This document shows, piece after piece, positions 1-9,290 of a stretch of DNA of 52,268 nt; position 1 is the stretch's first letter, and the number at the start of each line of letters is the position of its first letter. The stretch lies in NCBI GenBank assembly GCA_025062195.1, contig JANXAS010000015.1, forward strand, positions 1 to 52,268, given 5' to 3'. The notes beneath the pieces are model-generated. The model was not told the origin of the DNA. It was given only the letters and a program-made list of their open reading frames with translations, and did not search any database. Source of the DNA: Armatimonadota bacterium. GTDB lineage: Bacteria; Armatimonadota; Fervidibacteria; Fervidibacterales; Thermosaccharophagaceae. A program made the translations under genes and the position numbers.

Positions 1-150
1 AGCCACGAAGCGTTAGCGAAGTGGCGTCCAAAATTGTCCCTTGTCCCATTTTTGACGGCACTACGCTTCGTGCCTTACTACGAACAAAGAACTTAGTTAT
101 TCGGGGGCAAGGCTACCGCCGAGCCAAAAAGCATTTTGGAGTAAAGAACG
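1..150. repeat. Dispersed repeat family A, copy 1
   Basis: Bases 1-29 match the reverse complement of 34900-34928 at about 25 of 29 positions; both begin AGCCACGAAGCG and end GGCGTCC. Bases 57-85 (GGCACTACGCTTCGTGCC and on) match 36742-36775. Bases 101-130, reversed, match 36801-36835 around GGCTCGGC. The copy is internally palindromic: AGCCACGAAGCG at its start faces CGCTTCGTGCC at 64-74. It ends with TTTTGGAGTAAAGAACG, related to the ends of the other copies. The copy may continue left of the window. Confidence 0.6.
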
Positions 151-632
151 AACCATGGAATGGGTTTGGTATATAGAAGTTGCGCAGTTGAATGTGTGGG
201 GGCTGTTAAGCTGCCAGAGCAACTCGTTTTTGAACGATGCCCATGCTGTAAATGGCGAATTAGGTAGAGTGGCTTCAGCCATGAAAAACTTCGTTGGGGC
301 TAAAACCCTCCCGCATCCAGCTTGCCATTTACTCTGTTTGCATCGTTCGTTTGTGGTTGATTTTCGTGCAGACTGTCATCCGCATCTGCGAAACAATGTT
401 AATTGGGTAACTCCTATGCAACAAAATAGTGCCGGCTGCATAAGTCCTACGGCGTTGGGATGCGCGCTCAAGTGCGATTTAGCTTTGTGGCGAGCTGAGT
501 AAACAGCATTATCAACTTTGGGAAAAATATTGAGCGGTGTTTTCAAATGCTCAAGGCAGGCAACCTGAAATGCTATCATCGCCTTCTCGGTGCGAGACTT
601 GTAGAGCTTAACAGCATGGCTCATAGCATTAT
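1..632. other. Non-coding left edge with repeat remnants
   Basis: I see no convincing gene here; open frames on both strands have no good ribosome site and no recognisable product. The first 150 bases hold one copy of a dispersed repeat (listed separately) that recurs near 34.8 kb and 36.6 kb. The rest is unremarkable, and no promoter for the following large gene stands out. Confidence 0.6.
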
Positions 633-3600
633 GTGAACTTGGTGAATGAAATCATGAGGACGATGAATTTTATGGGGCACAGCGATGCTCACCCCATTAG
701 GGCTCGCCTCGTTACGCTCATACGCCTATACCAACTTCTTGCGTTCACTTGTGTGCAACTTCTCTCATGGAGCGCATTTGCAATATGCCTCGCAATAGCC
801 ATTCTCGTAGCAATGTTGATTTTGCACTGCGGGGATTACATGCCTGATGCACTCATTTTAGCGATTGGCTTGTTGTTGCTCTTGCAACTCGCCGCCTGTG
901 CTGCTGTTAAAGTTATCCCGTCAGCTTTCAGGTGGCTAAGCCCACTTAAAGTCGCAATTGAGCTTGAGCACCAATTTGAATCGCTGAAAGGGAAGGTGAC
1001 CTGTGGCGTTGAATTATCAATGCAAAGGGTGCTAAGTGAGGGCATATCCGAAAGGCTTGTGCAGGCGGCAATTGCCGATGCCCTGAATGGGATGTTAAGT
1101 GTGCGATGGCATTTGCCGTTGCTGAGGAGAGCCAATGCAGCTGCAAAGGTGACGGCGGTTGCTCTGATACTCTGGTTGGCAATACCGTTATGGATGAAGT
1201 TCTCGCACATTAATCCGTATGACCTGATGATGCCGTTTATTGCAGCCTATGGCTCAATAGCTTTTGCAAGACATGGCAAGCTTGTCATTGAGCCATTGCC
1301 TAAAGCTGTATTGCGCGGGAGCAACCTTATGGTGAGGGTGAGGGTAACTGGTGGAGTGCCAAAGGATGTGTGGTTGAAAGTGACCGGGATAAACACAAAG
1401 CGCATCACACATTTGAGGATGCATACCGATGTGCGCCCATCTCATTTATTTCAGCTTGATTCACTCATTCGGCGCAAATGGCGCAACCTCACATTTGAAA
1501 CGCTCTTGCATAACCTGCAGGAGGATGTTCTCGTCTCTGCACGATCAGGCAATGTCAGAAGCAAAGCCCTGCTAATCAATGTGGTTGACTTCCCGAAGGT
1601 TAAGTCAATCAGGTTCTCAGTTGAACCACCGCCATACACCGGACTTGAACCGAACGAACTATCGCCAAAGGCTGCGGATAAACTTCCTATCCCATACGGC
1701 TCTTTCGTCACCATAGTTGCGCGGTGCAATAACAAACTTAAGAACGCAACCATTAGCTGTGGGAACGGCTCCCAAGCGCCGATGCATGTGCATGGGAATG
1801 CGGCTTCAACATCGTTTGAAGTCAGGCGCAACATGCGCATCAGCATGATGCTGCATGATGTCTACGGCTTTGAAAGTCAATGGGGCAGGGTGCTGCTATC
1901 AGTAGTGCAGGATAAACCGCCAATGGTGAGGATACTCACACCGACTGAGAGCGAAGTGCGAGTGCTCCCAGTTGCCAGTGTGCCAGTTGTTGTGGGCGCT
2001 GCTGACGATTACGGTTTGAGGAAGCTCAAGGTGGTTTTCGTTGGCGATGTCACAGACGAGAGGGAAGTTGAACTTGGCTCATACAGCTTTGAAAGGGAAG
2101 CAACAGCTAACTTGCTCATGCATATCGTCGGGCTGCGCGTTGGCAGCATCATACGGTTTAGGGCTTTGGCTTATGATAACGATGAATTGCTCGGTCCAAA
2201 AGTTGGCTACAGTGATTGGCGCGCTGTGCGCGTCGTGACGATTGGTGAATTCCTGTCGGAGTTTGAAGGGCTTGAGAGAAGAATAAAGGAGATGCTGCAC
2301 AACGCTGCCGTTGAATACAAACTCGCCATTAAAGCTATTGAAGGGGCGACGAAGGCTTTAGAACAGCGCAGCCTGTCGGAAAGCAACATAAGCAACATGC
2401 GCACGGCGATAGAAAGGCTCAGCGAACTTAAGAGCAGCATTGAGCAGTTGGGTGAGGAACTCAGTTCAAAGGTTGACATGGCTCACTTGAACCAAATTGC
2501 TTCGCCGATTGATTGGCTTGAACGGCTGCTTCATCAATTCCTTATTGGAAAGTTGAGCGGCGATGTTGAATCATTCAAGAGGCTTGAAAGCGCGATTCGC
2601 CAGCAGGCTAAGTTTGATGCGCTCTCACGGATGGCAGATTCAGTTCGTTCAAGCGCTCAGATGACGATGGAGGGCATAAACCAAGCAATGATGGCATTGC
2701 GGCGTGCCAAAAGATTTTCTGAGCTTTTCAAGTTAACGCTTGAGGCTGCAAAGACAAGCAAGCTTGTCTCAGAAATAAGTGGGCAAGTTGAACGGCTGTC
2801 GGGCAAAGGTTTGCAATCAAGCCAAGTGTTCAAAAGCCTAACTGATGTAGAAAAGCGCATCCATTGGCTTAGTGGGCGCATGAAGAGCATCGCAACTGAA
2901 TGGCGCAATGACCGGGAGGAGGACTTGGCACGCATCTTGATGAATGCCTATGACAAACTGCCAATGGATGAAATCAAATTGGCGCTGACGAATGCGCATA
3001 ATGCAGTGCGCAACAATGACTTGAGCAAAGCTGCCGTTTCAATCTCAGCATTGCATCAAGCTGCTCAAAAGTTTAGCGATGTCACCTTAGAGGCTTATGA
3101 GTTGGCTCGTCTTTGGGCATACCGAAGTGACAGGGACAAATTGGCGCAAGTGTGGGGGCAAGTTATGAAGTTGCTCAAGAGGCAAAGAGAAATTGCGGCT
3201 CTAACAGCTAAGTTGCTTGAGGCAGCGCGCAATGGCAATTTAAGACGAGGTGAATACGAACAGGGTGGAGATGCGCAACTCAATCAATCGTCTGAGATAA
3301 GTATTCCCACAATTGAGGAGTTGACTAAGCGCCAAGAGAGCTTGACCGAGAGCGCCCAATCACTCCCTGGGCATGTTTCAGAGTTGCTTAGGCTCGTCCC
3401 ACAAATTGATGCTCGCATTTCTGGTAACGCTAAAAGTGCTCTGAGGGAGATGAAGTCATCGTCAATTCTCTTGAGGATGCGCAATTTGCCCTCAGCGAGC
3501 AGGGCTCAACGGAATGCCACAGCAGCGCTTGAGATGCTCTCAAGTGCGCTGTCAAATGTGTTTCATTACAGCTATGGAGTAGCCAGCCAACTTGCTGGTA

Positions 3601-4286
3601 TTGCTCAGATGGAGATGCTTGAACTCGCCTGTCTTCAGGAGAGCATCAATTTGCAGTCCGAGGGCTGGGTGCGTTTAAAAGCTGCTCACGGCGAAGCGCA
3701 ACGCAAGCTAATGGCTGTGCAAGAGAAGATGATACGCTCGGCATTAAAGCGTGCTGATAACTTGTTTGGTGTGCCATGGTCGGCTGAGTTGAGGGAGCTT
3801 GTGCACATGGCTCAAACTGATGCAAACGAAGTGGCACTTGCAATTGAGGGCGGTTCAATTGACCCATCTGTTAGAAAAAAGCAAGAGCGCATACTTCTGA
3901 CCCTCCTAAGGCTTGCAAACGAACTCTCGGGGACACCACAGGCAATGCAGATGATGCAAAGGCTCGCACAAGAGCGTGAGGGTGACGGGATGAAAGCTCA
4001 TGGGCGTAAAGAAGGCGAAAAAGAAGATGGTGGCAGAGAAGGCAATTGGAAAGATTGGCTGCGCAGCTTGCCGGATAGTCTCTTTGGTAGGTTCATTGAA
4101 CACGGTCCGCCGATGAAGAGTATCCCAGAGGCGCTGGTGTTGCGCCATGCACAGGCTACACAGAGTCTTATCAAAGGAGAGTTCAAAGGCAGCACACAAC
4201 CAATGCCGTATAACCCGGAGGTCGTCCCGCCAGCACCATACCGAAACGCCATCACGATTTATTTCAAACGGGTTGGCAATAGGTGA
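633..4286 (+). CDS. Large DUF4175-like membrane protein with long coiled-coil region
   Basis: A 1217-residue protein resembling the DUF4175 family, which is usually found beside MoxR/BatA/DUF4159 genes; function unknown. Hydrophobic segments lie near residues 40-62, 68-90, 165-185 and 190-208. A beta-rich part follows, with a PPPYTGLEP motif near 330. From about residue 540 to 1130 it is mostly charged, heptad-like helix, then a Pro-rich tail. The N-terminal membrane part plus long periplasmic helical part suggests an envelope-spanning role, which is inference. The start is uncertain: GTG 633, GTG 642, ATG 654, ATG 663 and ATG 672 are all in frame and none has a strong ribosome site. The stop overlaps the GTG/ATG start of the next gene, so the two are translationally coupled. 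Confidence 0.75.
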   Translation: MNLVNEIMRTMNFMGHSDAHPIRARLVTLIRLYQLLAFTCVQLLSWSAFAICLAIAILVAMLILHCGDYMPDALILAIGLLLLLQLAACAAVKVIPSAFRWLSPLKVAIELEHQFESLKGKVTCGVELSMQRVLSEGISERLVQAAIADALNGMLSVRWHLPLLRRANAAAKVTAVALILWLAIPLWMKFSHINPYDLMMPFIAAYGSIAFARHGKLVIEPLPKAVLRGSNLMVRVRVTGGVPKDVWLKVTGINTKRITHLRMHTDVRPSHLFQLDSLIRRKWRNLTFETLLHNLQEDVLVSARSGNVRSKALLINVVDFPKVKSIRFSVEPPPYTGLEPNELSPKAADKLPIPYGSFVTIVARCNNKLKNATISCGNGSQAPMHVHGNAASTSFEVRRNMRISMMLHDVYGFESQWGRVLLSVVQDKPPMVRILTPTESEVRVLPVASVPVVVGAADDYGLRKLKVVFVGDVTDEREVELGSYSFEREATANLLMHIVGLRVGSIIRFRALAYDNDELLGPKVGYSDWRAVRVVTIGEFLSEFEGLERRIKEMLHNAAVEYKLAIKAIEGATKALEQRSLSESNISNMRTAIERLSELKSSIEQLGEELSSKVDMAHLNQIASPIDWLERLLHQFLIGKLSGDVESFKRLESAIRQQAKFDALSRMADSVRSSAQMTMEGINQAMMALRRAKRFSELFKLTLEAAKTSKLVSEISGQVERLSGKGLQSSQVFKSLTDVEKRIHWLSGRMKSIATEWRNDREEDLARILMNAYDKLPMDEIKLALTNAHNAVRNNDLSKAAVSISALHQAAQKFSDVTLEAYELARLWAYRSDRDKLAQVWGQVMKLLKRQREIAALTAKLLEAARNGNLRRGEYEQGGDAQLNQSSEISIPTIEELTKRQESLTESAQSLPGHVSELLRLVPQIDARISGNAKSALREMKSSSILLRMRNLPSASRAQRNATAALEMLSSALSNVFHYSYGVASQLAGIAQMEMLELACLQESINLQSEGWVRLKAAHGEAQRKLMAVQEKMIRSALKRADNLFGVPWSAELRELVHMAQTDANEVALAIEGGSIDPSVRKKQERILLTLLRLANELSGTPQAMQMMQRLAQEREGDGMKAHGRKEGEKEDGGREGNWKDWLRSLPDSLFGRFIEHGPPMKSIPEALVLRHAQATQSLIKGEFKGSTQPMPYNPEVVPPAPYRNAITIYFKRVGNR

Positions 4287-5065
4287 TGCCAATGAGATGG
4301 CGGACTCACAATGGGCGCATCATGATGGCTCTCATCGTCACAGCTGTTGCCGTCGCGATAACATGCATCCTCAGTCGCCTTATAGCTCAAGAGGCTGAAT
4401 TGCCGCTCACTGGCTCTTTCCCATCCCGTGAAGTTGAAGCGAAGCACACAAAATGCCCCATTGGCTCATTTCACATTGCTCGGTTAAGATTGAGGGAAAG
4501 CACATTGCGAGTTGACCCAATGTCGGATATCAACTTGCTTACGGCGATACGCCAAAGGACAAGATTGAACATCTGCCCAAAGCGGTTTATCGTCACACTT
4601 GGCGATGACGAAATCTTCAACCATCCGTTTGTTATATTCGTTGGCGAACATGTCCCGATGAGGTTAAATCAAAGTGAGGCGGGAAGGCTTCGCCGTTACC
4701 TGCTTGGTGGTGGCTTCCTATATGTTGATGAGTGCCCAGCGAAGCTCAGTTTAAGGGAACCGTTGCGCGGTGAGTTGCAGCGGTTGCTTCCAGAATACAA
4801 GCTTGAGAGGCTATCGTTGAGCCACCCGCTTTATAACTCCTTCTATCGCATAGTTCGCATACCTATTGCTGGCAAAGGCGGCGCAAACTATCACGAAGGG
4901 ATTAGCGTAAATGGCAGGCTCGTCATCGTTTACTCAACGAATGGAGAGGGGTGCTCATGGCAAAGTTGGAAGTGGGCTGGACCACTTTGCGCGTGTCTTC
5001 CACCACCATTTGATTATGCGTTTGAGTTTGGCATCAACCTTGTTTACTATGCGATGACGCATTAG
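4283..5065 (+). CDS. DUF4159 domain protein
   Basis: A 260-residue protein with an N-terminal signal anchor (about residues 12-30), then a domain matching DUF4159, a glutamine-amidotransferase-like fold found in BatA/VWA clusters. The stretch GGGFLYVDECPA near residue 148 is the typical core of that family (a glycine loop, then a hydrophobic strand and Asp/Glu). It overlaps the upstream DUF4175-like gene by four bases (GTGATG junction), so both are probably made together. Start is either GTG 4283 or the immediately following ATG 4286. Likely faces the periplasm; no enzymatic activity can be assigned from sequence. Confidence 0.75.
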   Translation: MMPMRWRTHNGRIMMALIVTAVAVAITCILSRLIAQEAELPLTGSFPSREVEAKHTKCPIGSFHIARLRLRESTLRVDPMSDINLLTAIRQRTRLNICPKRFIVTLGDDEIFNHPFVIFVGEHVPMRLNQSEAGRLRRYLLGGGFLYVDECPAKLSLREPLRGELQRLLPEYKLERLSLSHPLYNSFYRIVRIPIAGKGGANYHEGISVNGRLVIVYSTNGEGCSWQSWKWAGPLCACLPPPFDYAFEFGINLVYYAMTH

Positions 5066-5268
5066 GTGGCTCAGGCTCTAAGCTTGTGGAATCATGAGCA
5101 AGATGCTTAATGGTCAAAATGGTGAAAGCTTTGAGCTGAGAGCTTAATAGATGTGCGCTGCGAATTTTTGTTGCGTAAATGCTTAGGATGACGATGCAGC
5201 TGATGGGCTGAAAGATTTTTGCTTTGCATGTTCGTGAAAGAGGGGTGGATTTTGTCTGCTCAGTAGAT

Positions 5269-5298
5269 TTGACTTGCGCTATCATCGTTCGCTATAAT
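5269..5298 (+). promoter_or_regulatory. Sigma70-type promoter for the tRNA cluster
   Basis: TTGACT at 5269-5274 and a perfect TATAAT at 5293-5298 are separated by 18 bases. The predicted transcript would begin about six bases before the first tRNA at 5312. This is the best promoter match I found in the window and is positioned as expected for a stable-RNA operon. Confidence 0.8.
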
Positions 5299-5311
5299 GA
5301 AGTTACGGAGT

Positions 5312-5401
5312 GCCGAGGTGGCGGAATATGGCAGACGCGCTGGCTTGAGGGGCCAGTGGTCCGAAAGGACCGTGCGGGTTCGACTCCCGCCCTCGGCACC
5401 A
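5312..5401 (+). tRNA. tRNA-Leu (GAG)
   Basis: Class II tRNA with a long variable arm. Acceptor stem GCCGAGG pairs with CCTCGGC at 5391-5397; the discriminator is A, and CCA is encoded at 5399-5401. The anticodon loop TTGAGGG gives anticodon GAG, reading CUC/CUU leucine codons. The T arm has GGGTTCGACTCCC. It is the first gene of a five-tRNA cluster, 13 bases after the promoter -10 box. Confidence 0.95.
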
Positions 5402-5432
5402 GATGGCATTTGAGAGTGTTACTATAAGTTGG

Positions 5433-5504
5433 GGGCGCGTAGCTCAGGGGGAGAGCGCTTGCTTCACAAGCAAGAGGTCCGAGGTTCAAATCCTCGCGCG
5501 CCCA
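5433..5504 (+). tRNA. tRNA-Val (CAC)
   Basis: Acceptor stem GGGCGCG pairs with CGCGCCC. The anticodon stem CTTGC/GCAAG closes the loop TTCACAA, giving anticodon CAC (GUG valine codons). The T arm contains GAGGTTCAAATCCTC. The 3' CCA is not encoded, so it must be added by the CCA-adding enzyme. It lies 31 bases after tRNA-Leu. Confidence 0.95.
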
Positions 5505-5533
5505 CATGACGAAAAAAACAGTTTTGCTATTGG

Positions 5534-5608
5534 GCGGCAGTAGCTCAGCGGAAGAGCGTCAGCTTCCCAAGCTGAAGGTCGCGGGTTCGAATCCCGTCTG
5601 CCGCTCCA
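5534..5608 (+). tRNA. tRNA-Gly (CCC)
   Basis: Acceptor stem GCGGCAG pairs with CTGCCGC. The anticodon loop TTCCCAA gives anticodon CCC (GGG glycine codons). T arm GGGTTCGAATCCC; discriminator T followed by an encoded CCA. Confidence 0.95.
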
Positions 5609-5650
5609 CATGTTGTCTGTATTATGTTTTGATAGCGTTGAAGATCGTGA

Positions 5651-5726
5651 GGCGACGTAGCCAAGTGGCTAAGGCGGCGGACTGCAAATCCGCTATTCCC
5701 GGGTTCGAATCCCGGCGTCGCCTCCA
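5651..5726 (+). tRNA. tRNA-Cys (GCA)
   Basis: Acceptor stem GGCGACG pairs with CGTCGCC. The anticodon loop CTGCAAA gives anticodon GCA, reading UGC/UGU. T arm GGGTTCGAATCCC; discriminator T (written U in RNA, as usual for tRNA-Cys), then an encoded CCA. Confidence 0.95.
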
Positions 5727-5855
5727 TTCTCTTTGTGGGAACATTAGTTTGAAATGCTCATATGAGTGAGTATGGAGAGCAATTGGGGCACACTTTTTCT
5801 TTTCACATAGTGTGGTTGTTTGCCACACAGAGGATTGATTGAGAAAGTTGAATTA

Positions 5856-5939
5856 GCCCGGGTGGCGGAATCGGCAGACGCTGAGGACTTAAAATCCTCT
5901 GCCCGAATGGGCGTGCGGGTTCGAGTCCCGCCCCGGGCA
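5856..5939 (+). tRNA. tRNA-Leu (TAA)
   Basis: Class II tRNA with a long variable arm (TGCCCGAATGGGCG). Acceptor stem GCCCGGG pairs with CCCGGGC. The anticodon loop CTTAAAA gives anticodon TAA (UUA/UUG leucine codons). Discriminator A; CCA not encoded. It sits 129 bases after tRNA-Cys, so it could be a separate unit. A perfect 6-bp hairpin (GTGTGG/CCACAC, 5810-5828) lies in that gap. Confidence 0.95.
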
Positions 5940-6202
5940 TTTGTTTTGGGTCAACATTTTCAAAAATTACGGTAACACTCAGCTTCCTCAGTTCCAGTGT
6001 TGCGGTTTGTTTACGGTGCTCTTTTAACCCCTAACCTCTGTTGTCCGGGAGTAAGTTGTTGGCTTGCTTCAACAGCAAATTTCTGCGACGGTCTTTTAAC
6101 TTCTGCCATCCACAAAGGCGACGATAAAGAATGAGGGTTTTCGTCATCCAAACGGCGGTAATGTTACTTTGCCAATGGCAGCAGCAGAGTTGCCCGTTAG
6201 GT

Positions 6203-8470
6203 TTACCAAGCCCAAGTTTTTGATAGTTCTGCCTGCATCCTGCAGAGGCGTGCGAACATGCCGTCCTTTTCCATCAACTCTTCTGGGGTGCCCATTTCAA
6301 CCAGCTGCCCTCTATCAAGGACAATCAGCTTCCTTGCGTTTTGCAATGTTGAGAATCGGTGTGCGATCGCGATTGTGGTTCGTCCTTCAATCAACCGCTC
6401 AATTGCCTCGCGAATTTTTGCTTCTGTTTCGGTGTCCACATTTGAGGTGGCTTCGTCAAGGATGAGTATCGCTGGGTCACGGAGCAGCGCCCTTGCTATT
6501 GCAATCCTTTGCTTTTCGCCACCAGAAAGATGTGAACCATGCTCTCCTACAACTGTATCGTATGCATACGGTGCTTTGCATATGAACTCATGTGCGTTAG
6601 CCAGATATGCCGCTGCAATTATTTCCTCTCGGGATGCATCCGGCTTTCCATAGGCAATGTTCTCTGAGATTGTGCCATTGAAAAGGTAAGTGTCTTGAAG
6701 GACGACTCCAATATGCCTTCTCAGCGACTCAGGGCGGACATTGCGCAGGTCATGCCCGTCAATGTAGATGTGCCCTTCATCCGGGTCGTAGAATCGGCAT
6801 ATTAGGTTTATGAGCGTGCTCTTTCCAGCGCCAGTTGGACCGACGAGCCCTATCATCTCGCCCGGCTGTATTTCAAATGAGATCTCTTTTAGAGCTTTGT
6901 TCACGCCATCATAACTGAAGCTGACATTCTCAACGACGATGTGCCCCTTTACCTCGTCAAGCTCAACTGCATCTTCTGGGATTTCCATATCTGACTCAGT
7001 GTCAAGCACCTCAAATATGCGTTCGGCTGCAGTGGCTGCATGCTGTAACCTGTGCGTAATCCTTGCAAGGTTTTGAACCGGCGCATAGAAGCGCCAAAGA
7101 TAACCCAAGAATGCGATCATCGTCCCTACGGACATTGAACCTTTTATAACCCAATAACCGCCAAAGCCCCAGATGGCTAAATAGCCGAGCGTTGTAACAA
7201 AGCCAATTGTAGGGAAGAAGACAGTCCAAAGGCGCGCTACACGGAGGCTGGCATTAAATAAGTCGTATATTGTGTCGGTGAACTTCCGTATCTCATTGTG
7301 CTCTTGCACGAACGCCTTTATGACCCTCACTCCGGGGAGCTTGTCTGCAAGCAGTGATGTCACCTGTGCCCATCTTCGCCAAGTCCGGTGAAAAAGACGC
7401 CTGACTCGCTTCCCAAATTGAACCGAGCTTATTGCCAGCAACGGCATCGGTATCATCGTCACTATGGCAAGCTTGTAATCCAGCGCGAAGAGTATGATGC
7501 CGATAGCTACACTAACAAGTGCGTCTCTGGCTATGTCCTGCAAACCCCCTGTTAGGAAATCATTTAGGCGATGTGTGTCATCAGTTATTCGTGAAATTAT
7601 TCTGCCAGTGTCGCGCCTGTCAAAGAATGTGAGCGAGAGGCTGTGGATATGCTCATATAGCCTGCGCCTTATATCAACGACGATTTTTTCACCAAGCCAT
7701 GCCATGATGTAGCCTCTGACAGCGCTCAATAGAGCCGTGAGAGCGTTTATGACCAATATTGCGGTGGCGATTATGATGAGCAATTTTATATCTCGCTGTG
7801 GGATAACCCTGTCCAAGAACAGTTTCGCAAATAACGGTTGTATTGTCTCAAACGCTGAGAGGATGAGCATGAGGACGAATGTAAAGATGGCAATGTGCCA
7901 GTATGGTCGGACAAATTCAAGCATGCGTATGAACGCTCTGCTTTTGTTCAGGCATCTTGGACATATGTCCCATCGTGGATGTATTGGATTGCCGCAACGA
8001 GGGCACAAGCCCATACGGCGCATCATGAGCGCCTTTCGCCGTTTTGCAGTGTGCTCATCAACCTTTTGTGGTTCTTCCAACTTGCCTTCTTTGAGCATGC
8101 GGGCTATCCTGACAAGGCTTTCAACCTCTCTCCTGTGGCTGTGGCTGAAACGAGCAAATGTGAAGCGTTTCCCATTTACTGTGGCGTATAACCTTGCATT
8201 CCCTATGAGCGCCTCAATTGAAAGGTCGTCAATCTCGTTGACGGGAAGCACGGTCAGTTGTGTTTCTGGTGAGCTTGAGTCACCGTCGTCCTTTGCGATA
8301 ATAAGGGCAAGGTGGTTTTTTGTGAGGACAATCCACCCATCCGAATACCGTCCATCAAGTGTTAAGTCGCATTGTGCCACCGCCAGCTTATCTTCATTGC
8401 CGATGGTTTTTTCCAAAGTGCTCTGCGCCCATTCTGGCAGTTGTAAATTAGCTCCTTCCCCCACATCCAT
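6203..8470 (-). CDS. ABC exporter with N-terminal PH-like domain and zinc ribbon
   Basis: A 755-residue half-transporter of the MsbA/LmrA exporter type. Residues 1-130 look like a bacterial PH-like domain: beta-rich, with GRYSDGWIVLT and a basic FARFSHSHRRE end. Next comes a four-cysteine zinc ribbon (C156, C159, C170, C173). Six transmembrane helices follow (about 190-480), then the ATPase domain: Walker A GPTGAGKS at 544-551, signature LSGGEKQR, Walker B ILILDEATS and the His switch AHR. All ATPase residues are present, so it should be active as a homodimer or with a partner elsewhere. Ordinary exporters begin near residue 185, so the front 180 residues are an added cytoplasmic module. Substrate unknown. 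ATG start with GGTGATGG upstream; stands alone. Confidence 0.88.
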   Translation of the reverse strand: MDVGEGANLQLPEWAQSTLEKTIGNEDKLAVAQCDLTLDGRYSDGWIVLTKNHLALIIAKDDGDSSSPETQLTVLPVNEIDDLSIEALIGNARLYATVNGKRFTFARFSHSHRREVESLVRIARMLKEGKLEEPQKVDEHTAKRRKALMMRRMGLCPRCGNPIHPRWDICPRCLNKSRAFIRMLEFVRPYWHIAIFTFVLMLILSAFETIQPLFAKLFLDRVIPQRDIKLLIIIATAILVINALTALLSAVRGYIMAWLGEKIVVDIRRRLYEHIHSLSLTFFDRRDTGRIISRITDDTHRLNDFLTGGLQDIARDALVSVAIGIILFALDYKLAIVTMIPMPLLAISSVQFGKRVRRLFHRTWRRWAQVTSLLADKLPGVRVIKAFVQEHNEIRKFTDTIYDLFNASLRVARLWTVFFPTIGFVTTLGYLAIWGFGGYWVIKGSMSVGTMIAFLGYLWRFYAPVQNLARITHRLQHAATAAERIFEVLDTESDMEIPEDAVELDEVKGHIVVENVSFSYDGVNKALKEISFEIQPGEMIGLVGPTGAGKSTLINLICRFYDPDEGHIYIDGHDLRNVRPESLRRHIGVVLQDTYLFNGTISENIAYGKPDASREEIIAAAYLANAHEFICKAPYAYDTVVGEHGSHLSGGEKQRIAIARALLRDPAILILDEATSNVDTETEAKIREAIERLIEGRTTIAIAHRFSTLQNARKLIVLDRGQLVEMGTPEELMEKDGMFARLCRMQAELSKTWAW

Positions 8471-8656
8471 TTGCCATCACCGCCATATGTAGCTTGTTGC
8501 CTTGCTATGGCATCATTATGCTTAGACGCATTTTGAAGGTGCGATCTAATAGATGCCTTCGCTCACAGTTGAATTTGAGCTTTAGCCATCAAAATTGAGT
8601 ATGAAGCACGAAATAAAGAGAGGCTAACATAGTGCGAAGGGGGCATCCCCTCACCA

Positions 8657-9268
8657 ATGAAAAGGGTCGGAATAATGGGCGGGACATTTGACCCAATACA
8701 CTTGGCTCATCTCCTCGCAGCCGAGGAGGCTCGCTTCAGGTTCAACCTTGACAAAGTAATATTTGTGCCATGTGGTGTGCCGGTGCACAAAAAGCCGTAT
8801 GAGGTCACACACGCTGAACACAGGTATGTGATGGTGCTCCTTGCCATTGCCGGCAACCCATACTTTGAGGTCTCGCGGATTGAAATAGAGAGGCAAGGTC
8901 CCTCATACGCAATTGATACCGTTAGAGCATTTAAGCAGCTTTATGGCGATGGCGTTACACTTTACTTCATCACGGGTGCTGATGCGGTGCTTGAAATACT
9001 GACTTGGAAGGATGCCGATAAGCTTGTTGAGCTGTGCAGGTTCATTGCTGTGACTCGTCCTGGATATGACCTTTCAAGGCTGAGGGAGAAACTCGGCGAA
9101 AGATATGCAAACGCAATTGATGTGCTGCCCATACCTGGGATGGATATCTCTTCAACTGGCATAAGGCAAAGGGCACGCAATGGCGAGCCAATACGATACA
9201 TGGTTCCTGAGGCGGTCTATGATTACATCATGCGCCACAGACTTTATAGTGATAAGGCGGTAAAGTGA
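8657..9268 (+). CDS. nadD: Nicotinate-nucleotide adenylyltransferase
   Basis: A 203-residue enzyme that joins nicotinate mononucleotide and ATP to give deamido-NAD, in NAD synthesis. The nucleotidyltransferase motif GGTFDPIHLAH is at residues 8-18. The second conserved motif, SSTGIRQR, is near residue 166, followed by the typical end MVPEAVYDYIMRH. Length is normal for NadD. Only 22 bases separate it from rsfS, the usual bacterial neighbour pair, so they form one operon. Confidence 0.95.
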   Translation: MKRVGIMGGTFDPIHLAHLLAAEEARFRFNLDKVIFVPCGVPVHKKPYEVTHAEHRYVMVLLAIAGNPYFEVSRIEIERQGPSYAIDTVRAFKQLYGDGVTLYFITGADAVLEILTWKDADKLVELCRFIAVTRPGYDLSRLREKLGERYANAIDVLPIPGMDISSTGIRQRARNGEPIRYMVPEAVYDYIMRHRLYSDKAVK

Positions 9269-9290
9269 GGTGCAACTAAGGAGGTGAGAA

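Noticed and set aside
155-502. 115-codon open frame at the left edge
   Set aside because: No ribosome site, no family resemblance, odd composition rich in Cys, Trp and His, and it overlaps repeat sequence.
7737-8492. 251-codon frame opposite the ABC exporter
   Set aside because: It is antisense to a clear gene with intact motifs and its product resembles nothing.
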